In this document: piece after piece, positions 14,735 through 21,765 of the stretch
How positions within the stretch are numbered: the first letter of the stretch is position 1
Layout: each line of letters opens with the position of its first letter
NCBI RefSeq assembly: GCF_937976265.1
Contig: NZ_CALJRX010000333.1
Span: forward strand, 1 to 23,608
DNA length: 23,608 nt
DNA from: an uncultured Haemophilus sp.
GTDB lineage: Bacteria; Pseudomonadota; Gammaproteobacteria; Enterobacterales; Pasteurellaceae
Reading direction: 5' to 3'
Position numbers and translations under genes: made by a program
Notes under the pieces: generated by a model
Database searches by the model: none
Seen by the model: the letters and a program-made list of their open reading frames with translations, nothing else
Told to the model about the DNA's origin: nothing

Positions 14735-15796
14735 TTAAGCTTCAGATTTATTGGTTAATGCGATATACAAGCAAACCACAAAGCCGGCAATTAAAACATA
14801 AGGCGTAAAGATTGGAACGCCAGTAGGAGCGGCTGCGAAACCAAAGTTATGTGCCGCTGCTGCGCCAAGTAGCATACCGAGCACAAATAACGCAGAGTCA
14901 TTGTTCCCTTCACCAATATTAACTAATTGCTTACCAGGGCAACCACCGCCTAATGCAAAGCAAAGACCGCAAAGCGCCATAGAAAGGAAATTGTAGAGAT
15001 AGTCATTATGTGCGATAGGTTGTTTTTCAAAGCCTAAATGGAATTGACCTAATAAGGCATTGGTTATTGCCGCAAAGACAATCAATGCAATCACGCCATT
15101 TAATAAATGCGCATCACGGAAGAGGACAAAGTTTCGGAATGCTCCAATTGTGCAAAAACGCGATTTTTGCATCAGCACACCGAGAAGTAATCCGCCAGCA
15201 AGTGACATCCAAATAGCCGCATGTTGTGCACCTGGGCCTTTTTCAGAAGTGTAAATCGCTAGATTTTCACCAAATTTAAATTGGGTTAAGGCTAAAACAA
15301 GCAAAATTACGGCAAAGATTGGACCGATTAAGCCTGAAGATTGACTTTGTTCCTTAGATTTACCTAATGAGAATCCTCGATTAGCGAAGAAAATGCCGCC
15401 TAATACACCGGCAAATAATCCTACAATACCTGCAATTGCAGTGAGATCACCTCCACCTAATCGTAAATAAGCACGCCATGGACAACCTAAGAAAATGAGC
15501 GCACCAAGCATCGCAAAAAAGCCTAAGCTAATACGAGCGAGTGGGGCAGAGCCACCACGAGGTTTAAATTCCTTAGATAAGAATGCACTGGCGAGTGCTC
15601 CTAAAACTAATCCAATGAGTTCTGGGCGAAGGTATTGTAATGGGGCAGCGTGATGTAATCCAAGCGAACCTGCTGTATCGCGTAAGAAACAAGCCGCACA
15701 AAATCCCATATTACCAGGATTGCCATTATAAGTGAGAAGTGGCGCAACGATACCAAGTGCAGCACCTGCAACCACAGGCCAAGTTAAAATTTTCAT
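14735..15796 (-). CDS. yedE: YedE-type (YeeE/YedE family) membrane transporter, selenium-associated
   Basis: The 353-residue protein has about ten membrane segments. It carries the conserved Cys-containing family motifs: NPGNMGFCAACFLRD (~27-41), FLGCPWRAYLRLGGGD (~100-115), KSRFCTIGAFRN (~210-221) and ALGGGCPGKQLVNIGEGN (~280-297). YeeE/YedE proteins move thiosulfate or related sulfur species, and the YedE subgroup of this length is linked to selenium metabolism in genomes that make selenoproteins. Which anion is carried here cannot be read. The usual small partner (a SirA/TusA-like YedF) is not adjacent. The gene stands alone with its own promoter and a CRP-like site ~110 bases upstream. 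Family identity is strong; the symbol is by subgroup resemblance. Confidence 0.85.
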   Translation of the reverse strand: MKILTWPVVAGAALGIVAPLLTYNGNPGNMGFCAACFLRDTAGSLGLHHAAPLQYLRPELIGLVLGALASAFLSKEFKPRGGSAPLARISLGFFAMLGALIFLGCPWRAYLRLGGGDLTAIAGIVGLFAGVLGGIFFANRGFSLGKSKEQSQSSGLIGPIFAVILLVLALTQFKFGENLAIYTSEKGPGAQHAAIWMSLAGGLLLGVLMQKSRFCTIGAFRNFVLFRDAHLLNGVIALIVFAAITNALLGQFHLGFEKQPIAHNDYLYNFLSMALCGLCFALGGGCPGKQLVNIGEGNNDSALFVLGMLLGAAAAHNFGFAAAPTGVPIFTPYVLIAGFVVCLYIALTNKSEA

Positions 15797-15861
15797 AATT
15801 AGACCCTTGTGATATCTGAAGTTAAATTGAATTGTGTGTTTTTAATAATAAAAACAAAGGT

Positions 15862-15890
15862 ATTGTAGAAAGAGTTGAAAAATAAAGAAA
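15862..15890 (-). promoter_or_regulatory. Possible promoter for yedE
   Basis: On the minus strand TTTCTT (15890-15885), 17 bases, then TACAAT (15867-15862). The -10 is good and the -35 poor, as in activator-dependent promoters. A start near 15855 puts the CRP-like site at about -61. Confidence 0.45.
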
Positions 15891-15907
15891 GTTTATTTTT
15901 TTGAAAT

Positions 15908-15923
15908 TGTGAGCAAGATCAAA
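15908..15923. promoter_or_regulatory. CRP-like site upstream of yedE
   Basis: TGTGA-GCAAGA-TCAAA matches TGTGA-N6-TCACA at 9 of 10 positions. It is spaced as a class I CRP site relative to the proposed yedE promoter. Confidence 0.5.
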
Positions 15924-15961
15924 GATTAGTTGATAATGAGAACAGCTTGTTTAATTATCAT

Positions 15962-15996
15962 AAAAAATAAAAGTGCGGTTCAATTTAACCGCACTT
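15962..15996 (-). terminator. Terminator of the ABC importer operon, facing uptake-signal pair
   Basis: AAGTGCGGTT (15971-15980) and AACCGCACTT (15987-15996) form a perfect 10-pair stem. Read on the minus strand it is followed by TTTTATTTTTTA, so it ends the importer transcript. Confidence 0.9.
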
Positions 15997-16004
15997 AGGA
16001 TATG

Positions 16005-17063
16005 TTATTCAGCAGGGTACCAATGCAAATGTTCAAAGGCTATCTGACATGTTTCCCCTTCTTTCGGGCCAGAATCTCGTCGTCCAATTTGAACACGAAT
16101 ATCTTGATCTCCAACTTGGATGTTATAGTCTGTCACTTCACCAAGATAAGAGCGACGTTTTACGACACCAGGGATTCCACCTTGTTGAACAAATTCAATG
16201 TCAGATGGACGGCTTGCTAATATGGCTTTACCTTGTGAAAGTAAGTCATTATTTGGCATTTCTGGAAGATTAAAAATACCATCAACTTTATCAATATGAA
16301 TACCTTGTGATGACAGGTTTACATTTAATTGATTTGATAACCCGATAAAATTGAAGACAAACTTGTTAGCTGGGTTGTTATAAATATTTAATGGGGTATC
16401 AATTTGTTGTACCGCCCCTTTCTTCATGACCATAATACGATCTGAAAGTGCCATCGCTTCAGATTGGTCATGAGTCACATAAATAATTGAGAACCCAAAT
16501 TTTTTCTGTAATGCCTTAATTTCAAAACGCATTTCTTCGCGAAGATGGGGATCTAAGCTTGATAATGGTTCGTCTAGTAACATAACATCAGGGTTAATTG
16601 CTAATGCTCTAGCAAGTGCCACACGTTGTTTTCCGCCACCAGATAAATCGTCAGGGCTTTTCTTGGCAACACTAAGTAAATTAGTGTGTCTTAAGGCATC
16701 AGTTGTTCGTTTTTCAATTTCTTGGGCTGAAATATTTTTGAGTTTTAACGGAAAGGCAACGTTATCATATACCGTCATATGTGGCCATACCGCAAAGGCC
16801 TGGAATACCATACCGAAATTGCGTTTCTCTGGTGGAAGATAGAAATTGTTTTTCTTCGATGACAGTAATTTATCACCGACTTTAATTTCCCCTCCATCTA
16901 AGTCTTCAAAGCCTGCAATCATTCGTAGGGTAGTTGTTTTTCCACAACCTGATGGTCCTAGCATAGAGAAACATTCGCCTTTTTCGATAGAAAGGTTAAG
17001 ATCTTCAATGGCAATAACATCACCAAATTTTTTCATGACATGATTTAATTGAATATAGCTCAT
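16005..17063 (-). CDS. ABC importer ATPase 2 (FbpC/AfuC-like) with altered signature
   Basis: The 352-residue cytoplasmic ATPase has Walker A GPSGCGKTT (~36-44), Q-loop GMVFQAFAVWPHMTVYDN (~84), Walker B VMLLDEPLSSLD (~157-168) and H-loop YVTHDQ. A TOBE-type C-terminal domain (~240-352) follows. The ABC signature reads LSGGGKQR where the family has LSGGQQQR, so the Gln that normally follows the two glycines is Gly. All catalytic residues (Walker Lys, Walker B Glu, H-loop His) remain. AGGAG precedes ATG 17063. It is the last gene of a four-gene operon, 17 bases after the permease. The first ATPase of the operon is a clear paralogue (shared LREEMRFEIKxLQKK), so the two probably form a mixed pair. 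The substrate is not readable. Confidence 0.88.
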   Translation of the reverse strand: MSYIQLNHVMKKFGDVIAIEDLNLSIEKGECFSMLGPSGCGKTTTLRMIAGFEDLDGGEIKVGDKLLSSKKNNFYLPPEKRNFGMVFQAFAVWPHMTVYDNVAFPLKLKNISAQEIEKRTTDALRHTNLLSVAKKSPDDLSGGGKQRVALARALAINPDVMLLDEPLSSLDPHLREEMRFEIKALQKKFGFSIIYVTHDQSEAMALSDRIMVMKKGAVQQIDTPLNIYNNPANKFVFNFIGLSNQLNVNLSSQGIHIDKVDGIFNLPEMPNNDLLSQGKAILASRPSDIEFVQQGGIPGVVKRRSYLGEVTDYNIQVGDQDIRVQIGRRDSGPKEGETCQIAFEHLHWYPAE

Positions 17064-17080
17064 CTTTTACTCCTAACCTT

Positions 17081-18775
17081 CTATTTTTGAGTTTTCTTTT
17101 CAGCATAACGTTTAATAACGGTTTGACCTAACACAATGATGATTAGGGCAATACCCGCTAATGCCGCAGAATAAACGGTTTCACCGTCTTCATTTAGGGT
17201 ATAAATTGCTACCCCGATGGTTCGTGTAGAAGGACCATATAACATAACAGAAACGGTCAATTCACGTAGAGCAGGAAGGAAAATCAGGAAGAAAGCAGCA
17301 ATCATCCCTGGTCTTACGAGTGGGATAACAATATCTTTTAAGGATTGCCACATACTTGCTCCACATGCTCGAGAAGCTTCAACTAATGAATCATGTACTT
17401 GCTCAAGTGCTGCAGAGTTAGCTTTAAGTGAGAAAGCCATATAACGCGCAATGTAAGCAATTAAAATAATCCAAACTGTGTTGTAGAGATTGATGCCAAA
17501 TTTACCACTCCAGGCAAGGATCACCCCAAGAGCAATTACAGAGCCAGGTACGGAGAATGGCAACATACCTAAGAACTCAAGAATGCCTTTTCCGCGAACA
17601 CGCATTTTAACGATAACATAAGAAATCATTACACCTGCAAACATGGTAATCAGTGCTGCAGCAAGACCGAGAGTCACACTATTGCGAATAGCATCTTTTG
17701 TTAACTGCCATTCAAATAAGATGAATTTATAGTTATCTAAGGTGAGATTTTCCCATGTAATTGGTAATCCATAGGTTTTTAATCCACCAACAAGGAAAAT
17801 TGTGACTGTAGGCAATACGATTGTAAAGGCGATGTAGAGTAAGCAAATAACAAGCAACGGTTTTCTCAAACCACGAAGTTTTACTTCAATAGGTCTAAAG
17901 CTTTTACCTGCAATAATTTGGAATCGACCTTTATTTAAGATTTTGTTTTGTAACCAAATAATCAGTGCCGCAGTGAATACTAAAACAGTTGCAAGCACAG
18001 TACCGGTACGAATGGCTTCAAAACTACCCGCACTTTGGTGAATACGTTCATAAATAAGAGTTGGAATGTTGAAAATACCATTTTCTACGCCTAGTACGGC
18101 AACTGTACCAAAGTGAGCCATAGAATAGAGCATAATGAGTAATGCACCAGAAAGGATACTTGGCATGACGAGTGGAATGGTAATTTTACGTGTAATGGTA
18201 AAGAGGCTTGCACCTGAGATTCTAGCCGATTCTTCTAACGTAGGATCCATGCGCTCTAATGCACCACAGACTTGGATAAAGACGAATGGGAAAAGATACA
18301 TCGTTTCTACAGCCATAATACCGGCGTAGCTATAGATATTAAAAATAGGCCCATCAAATCCTAAATCCATGAAGAATTGGTTAATGTAACCAGAACGTGG
18401 TGAAAGTAACATTTTCCAAGCTAATGCTCCAATGAAAGAAGGAAGCATAAAAGGTACAAGGAACATCACTTTCATAAAACCTTTATAAGGTAGATCTGTT
18501 CGAGTCACTAACCAAGCAAAAAATGTACCAATAATCGTACTCATCACAGTTACGCCAGATGCGATGAAAAGTGAATTGAGTAATGCTTCATAGGTTTCTT
18601 CTTGCTTAAGAATATTCACCACATCGGTGATATTAAATTGCCCATCAACCCAAAAAGAATTGAGAAAAATAAGTAAAACAGGAACCGCAACAACGATAAC
18701 TAAGATACCGATAGATAAGGCTAGAATAACGTTAGCAATATTGAATGGATGATTATTTTGAATAGTTGTAGCCAT
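17081..18775 (-). CDS. ABC importer permease, two fused domains (FbpB/AfuB-like)
   Basis: The 564-residue inner-membrane protein has about 12 membrane segments in two homologous halves joined near residue 290. Each half has its EAA loop, the contact to an ATPase: EESARISGASLF...IPLVMP (~181-205) and VEASRACGASMW...IPLVRP (~465-490). This fused form is typical of the ferric/phosphonate/sugar-phosphate branch (FbpB, AfuB). A single polypeptide therefore supplies both halves of the channel. ATG 18775 has AGAGGGG upstream. It lies between the two ATPase genes with 11- and 17-base gaps, so all are co-translated from one message. The two EAA loops differ in sequence, which would let each ATPase prefer one half. 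Confidence 0.93.
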   Translation of the reverse strand: MATTIQNNHPFNIANVILALSIGILVIVVAVPVLLIFLNSFWVDGQFNITDVVNILKQEETYEALLNSLFIASGVTVMSTIIGTFFAWLVTRTDLPYKGFMKVMFLVPFMLPSFIGALAWKMLLSPRSGYINQFFMDLGFDGPIFNIYSYAGIMAVETMYLFPFVFIQVCGALERMDPTLEESARISGASLFTITRKITIPLVMPSILSGALLIMLYSMAHFGTVAVLGVENGIFNIPTLIYERIHQSAGSFEAIRTGTVLATVLVFTAALIIWLQNKILNKGRFQIIAGKSFRPIEVKLRGLRKPLLVICLLYIAFTIVLPTVTIFLVGGLKTYGLPITWENLTLDNYKFILFEWQLTKDAIRNSVTLGLAAALITMFAGVMISYVIVKMRVRGKGILEFLGMLPFSVPGSVIALGVILAWSGKFGINLYNTVWIILIAYIARYMAFSLKANSAALEQVHDSLVEASRACGASMWQSLKDIVIPLVRPGMIAAFFLIFLPALRELTVSVMLYGPSTRTIGVAIYTLNEDGETVYSAALAGIALIIIVLGQTVIKRYAEKKTQK

Positions 18776-18786
18776 AATAAACCCCT

Positions 18787-19857
18787 CTAGATTTCTTTAG
18801 CAGAATCAAACCAAAGCAAATCATGAAAACTGATAAAGCAATTTTCACCTTCATTGAACATTAAATTATTACGTAATGCTTTATTAGTTGGGATTTCTGT
18901 TCGTAGTGTTACACCATCAATCTCTACCATATAATCCATTACTGCGCCAAGAAAGCTGGCTCTTGATATTTTTCCTAGTAAACCTTCATTGTCTTTGCTT
19001 AGTATGATATCGGAAGGTCGACATCCTAATTTCCCTGAGTTAGGTGGCAAGTTTTTCCAGTTTAAAATTTGGCTACCTTCTCCAATATAATGATGATTAT
19101 TTTGGTATCTCACAGGAATGAAATTTGCGAGCCCCATAAATTTAAACACCATCTCATTTTCTGAACGCTCATAAATGTCCCATGGTGTTCCAACTTGTTG
19201 GATGTCACCATGCTCATTCATAATGGCCAAACGATCTGATATAGCTAGGGCAATTTCTTGGTCGTGTGTTACGTACAGAATAGTAATACCAAGTTTTTTC
19301 TGTAATTCTTTAATTTCAAAACGCATTTCTTCTCGAAGATTAGCATCCAAATTATTGAGAGGTTCGTCCAAGAGCATTAAAGATGGTTTAGCAACTAATG
19401 CCCTTGCGAGAGCAACGCGCTGTTGTTGTCCTCCTGATAATTGAGAAGGTAAACGTTCTTCTAAACCAGTTAAATTAACTAATTCGACCACTTCCATCAC
19501 TTGTTTATGGAGAGCTTGTTTTTCAATATTCTTTAATTTAAGAGGGTAGGCGATATTGTCAAAGACAGTCATATGCGGCCAAACAGCATAATCTTGGAAG
19601 ACCACACCTAGACCGCGTTGATCTGGCGGAATATCCGTGTTTGTAGCGGGATCGGCAACAACCACATCATCAATTAAAATACGGCCACTATCTGGCACAT
19701 CAAATCCTGCAAGCAGGCGTAATAAGACGGTTTTCCCACAGCCGGATGGACCAAGAAGCGTAAAACATTCTCCATCTTGTACAACTAAGGACAGATTTTT
19801 TAACACTTCATTTGAACCGAATTTTTTGGATACATTTTCAAATGTAATTGTTGCCAT
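18787..19857 (-). CDS. ABC importer ATPase 1 (FbpC/AfuC-like)
   Basis: ATG 19857 is chosen over an upstream in-frame GTG (19863) because AAGGAG at 19866-19871 is 8 bases from the ATG but only 2 from the GTG. The protein (356 residues) then opens MATITFENVSKKFG. Walker A is GPSGCGKT (~36-43), followed by KTVLLRLLAGFD. The Q-loop is VVFQDYAVWPHMTVFDN, the signature the standard LSGGQQQR, Walker B LMLLDEPLNNLD and the H-loop YVTHDQ. A TOBE-type regulatory C-terminus follows (~235-356). It is catalytically complete and paralogous to the second ATPase at the operon end. It begins 19 bases after the binding-protein gene. Confidence 0.92.
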   Translation of the reverse strand: MATITFENVSKKFGSNEVLKNLSLVVQDGECFTLLGPSGCGKTVLLRLLAGFDVPDSGRILIDDVVVADPATNTDIPPDQRGLGVVFQDYAVWPHMTVFDNIAYPLKLKNIEKQALHKQVMEVVELVNLTGLEERLPSQLSGGQQQRVALARALVAKPSLMLLDEPLNNLDANLREEMRFEIKELQKKLGITILYVTHDQEIALAISDRLAIMNEHGDIQQVGTPWDIYERSENEMVFKFMGLANFIPVRYQNNHHYIGEGSQILNWKNLPPNSGKLGCRPSDIILSKDNEGLLGKISRASFLGAVMDYMVEIDGVTLRTEIPTNKALRNNLMFNEGENCFISFHDLLWFDSAKEI

Positions 19858-19876
19858 AATCACTACTCCTTACTGA

Positions 19877-20872
19877 TTAACGACCTTGAAGAATTTGAGT
19901 GAAACGTTTAATTGTTTCTTCTTTTTCTGACATTAATTTTTCATAGTCAATAGGAATCGCTCTTGATACGGCATCTTCTAGAGATGGCATACCAAATTTA
20001 GCATCAAGTTCAATACCTTTTCTAACTGGTAATGTTCCTTCATTTGCAATGATTTTTTGCCCATCTTCAGAAAGTAAGAAGTCAATAAATTTTTGTGAAG
20101 CAGCAAGGTGTTCAGTACCTTTTAAGATTGCTGCAGGGCTAGGGATGACGAGCATTTCTTTTGGATAAACCAATTTTAATTGCGCGCCTTTTTTAATTTT
20201 ATCGTTGGTAATATAGTCAACAGCGAGAGAGGCTAATAAATCACCAGATGCGGTATCGTCGATAACTTGTCCTGCACCTTTACCTACTTTAGCTTTATTT
20301 GCTTTTAATTTTTCAAAGAATTCCCAACCAAATCTATCTTTTAATAAAGATACACTCATATATGACGTACCCGATAATGCAGGGTTTGCAATACCAAATG
20401 CACCTTTATATTCAGGTTTTAAAATATCAGCCCATTCAGCAGGCGGGTTATCTTTAACGAAGCGGGTATTGTAGGCGATTGCTAGTGTACCGAGGCGGAT
20501 TGGGGTAAAAGAACCATCAAAGTTAGGGATAGGGTTAACAATATTGGCCGTTTCAGGAGAAACATAAGCTTCAAGCATGCCGTTTTTTTTCATCTGGAAG
20601 AAATCAGGTACTTCACTTGTCCAAATTACATCGGCCATAATTTTCCCGGATTCTTTTTCCGTTGCAATTTTAGCCATCAATTTTCCGGCGCCGGCAGACT
20701 GATAATCCATTTCAACATCTGGATGTTTTTCAGTAAATTTTGCTTTTAATGCACCAATTAATGATTCTTTCATTGATGTGTACACAATTAATTTTTCTTG
20801 TGCCGCAGCCATATTACTAAGTGACATACCTAGTCCAATGGCAATCAATGTTAAAGACATTTTTTTATTCAT
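19877..20872 (-). CDS. ABC importer periplasmic binding protein (FbpA/AfuA superfamily)
   Basis: The 331-residue protein has a signal peptide (MNKKMSLTLIAIGLGMSLSNMAAA, cleavage near 24) and no lipobox, so it is soluble in the periplasm. The mature start EKLIVYTSMKESL is typical of the superfamily. Key stretches are SAGAGKLMAKI, ADVIWTSEVPDFFQM, GTLAIAYNTRFVKDNPPAEW, NPALSGTSYMSV and AVDYITND (~215-222). FbpA-type ferric binders carry two adjacent tyrosines at the last place; here there is a single Tyr after Asp, as I recall for AfuA (hexose phosphates) and 2-aminoethylphosphonate binders. I infer a phosphorylated organic substrate more than iron, without naming one. A Shine-Dalgarno (TGAGG) precedes ATG 20872. 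It heads the operon, behind a CRP-like site. Confidence 0.88.
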   Translation of the reverse strand: MNKKMSLTLIAIGLGMSLSNMAAAQEKLIVYTSMKESLIGALKAKFTEKHPDVEMDYQSAGAGKLMAKIATEKESGKIMADVIWTSEVPDFFQMKKNGMLEAYVSPETANIVNPIPNFDGSFTPIRLGTLAIAYNTRFVKDNPPAEWADILKPEYKGAFGIANPALSGTSYMSVSLLKDRFGWEFFEKLKANKAKVGKGAGQVIDDTASGDLLASLAVDYITNDKIKKGAQLKLVYPKEMLVIPSPAAILKGTEHLAASQKFIDFLLSEDGQKIIANEGTLPVRKGIELDAKFGMPSLEDAVSRAIPIDYEKLMSEKEETIKRFTQILQGR

Positions 20873-20931
20873 AATGAAACCTCACTGAGACAGGGATAAA
20901 ATCAGTAAATGAGATCAAACTACGATCGACA

Positions 20932-20940
20932 TTTATACCA
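20932..20940 (-). promoter_or_regulatory. Possible extended -10 promoter of the ABC importer operon
   Basis: On the minus strand TGGTATAAA reads as an extended -10 (TGn-TATAAA) with no good -35. A start near 20925 places the CRP-like site at about -93, a known class I distance. An alternative -10, TATATT, lies at 20981-20976. Confidence 0.4.
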
Positions 20941-21010
20941 AAACATCTAACCTACAAAATACGCTTAAATATTTGAATATAAAAGTCTAAATTTAAATAA
21001 TTTTTAGATT

Positions 21011-21026
21011 TGTGACAGAGATCACT
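21011..21026. promoter_or_regulatory. CRP-like site upstream of the ABC importer operon
   Basis: TGTGA-CAGAGA-TCACT matches the CRP consensus at 9 of 10 positions, with A/T-rich flanks, and is the best of the three CRP-like sites in the window. It sits in the 163-base gap before the binding-protein gene, on the far side from the 3' end of the DUF484 gene. Confidence 0.6.
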
Positions 21027-21035
21027 TAATAACGT

Positions 21036-21701
21036 TTAAAGCCATCTTCCCAAATGCAATTCCACAATATCGACTAAATGTCGAAGAAATGTGGTGTCTT
21101 GGTCGTTGTGGAAACGGTCAGTGTCTCGAGATTTGAAGAGTAAAAGTGCGGTTGGTTTTTGCGGTGTTCCACCCAAACGGCAAATCGCCACAGAGCCGAT
21201 AGGGAGTTCTTCAGGAAGGAACATAAGAGCTTTTTCTTTATTGGAGAGATCACCTAAATAGAATTGGCGTAAACCCATACGCTCTAGGCGAATAAGTTCA
21301 AAGGCTTTTCGGTCTAGCCAATGTTGTTCAGGAATAGTGCTATTTTTTTGCCAACTATCCGTGAAAAGTAAGATTTTAGCACCTTCTAGCTCATAGCCTT
21401 TTGCCCAGTCATCAAGCTTTTCATTGATGGCAACAAAGTCTTCTGTTTGAAATAGTTTTTTCTGCAAAGGCAAAAGAGTAAAGAAAATATCGGCTTCTTG
21501 ATGAGCAAGCTGATGAAATTTTTCGAGGAGTTGAGTAAGCGTTTTGATTTGTTCTCGTTGCTGAGCAAGCTGTGCTTCGACTAACGAAATCGTCCCTTCT
21601 TCATGGCTATGCGGAATGGTAAGCTGTTGAAGTAGTTCAGGATGATGGATAAAAAAATCAGGGTGATTTTTTAGGTAGTCAGCAATATCTTGTTCAGTCA
21701 T
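21036..21701 (-). CDS. DUF484 family protein (YigA-like)
   Basis: ATG 21701 is chosen because AAGGAG lies 6 bases upstream and the protein opens MTEQDIADYLKNHPDFF, the family's N-terminal signature; the frame is open 27 bases further back through the terminator region. The 221 residues comprise a helical N-terminus (HPDFFIHHPELLQQLTIPH), a coiled coil (~40-75, VEAQLAQQREQIKTLTQLLE) and a GAF-like C-terminal domain (~85-215, including GSVAICRL and TALLLFKS). DUF484 proteins have no settled function; in other gammaproteobacteria the gene often lies between dapF and xerC. Here it follows purA on the same strand, behind purA's hairpin. A perfect uptake signal lies at 21144. Confidence 0.88.
   Translation of the reverse strand: MTEQDIADYLKNHPDFFIHHPELLQQLTIPHSHEEGTISLVEAQLAQQREQIKTLTQLLEKFHQLAHQEADIFFTLLPLQKKLFQTEDFVAINEKLDDWAKGYELEGAKILLFTDSWQKNSTIPEQHWLDRKAFELIRLERMGLRQFYLGDLSNKEKALMFLPEELPIGSVAICRLGGTPQKPTALLLFKSRDTDRFHNDQDTTFLRHLVDIVELHLGRWL
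21144..21152 (+). repeat. DNA uptake signal core, inside the DUF484 gene
   Basis: Perfect AAGTGCGGT. It is the first uptake signal met after the signal-free ABC importer operon. Confidence 0.9.
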
Positions 21702-21713
21702 CAAAAACTCCTT

Positions 21714-21750
21714 AAAAAATAACCGCACTTGGTTATGCCAAAGTGCGGTT
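21714..21750 (-). terminator. Terminator after purA, abutting the DUF484 ribosome site
   Basis: AAGTGCGGTT (21741-21750) faces AACCGCACTT (21721-21730). On the minus strand the stem is followed by TTTTTT at 21719-21714, and AAGGAG of the DUF484 gene begins at the very next base. Confidence 0.9.
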
Positions 21751-21765
21751 TATTTTTATGTTGTT

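Noticed and set aside
15930..15960. GATAATGAGAAC as a Fur box near the ABC importer end
   Set aside because: Only about 11 of 19 positions fit the Fur consensus, and it lies downstream of the importer, not at its promoter.
16002..17043. Several short plus-strand frames over the ABC importer genes
   Set aside because: They are shadows of the minus-strand ATPase, with no own ribosome site or domain.
16005..20872. Annotating the importer as hitABC/fbpABC ferric uptake
   Set aside because: The binding protein lacks the Tyr-Tyr pair, there are two ATPases, and no Fur site is seen at the operon start.
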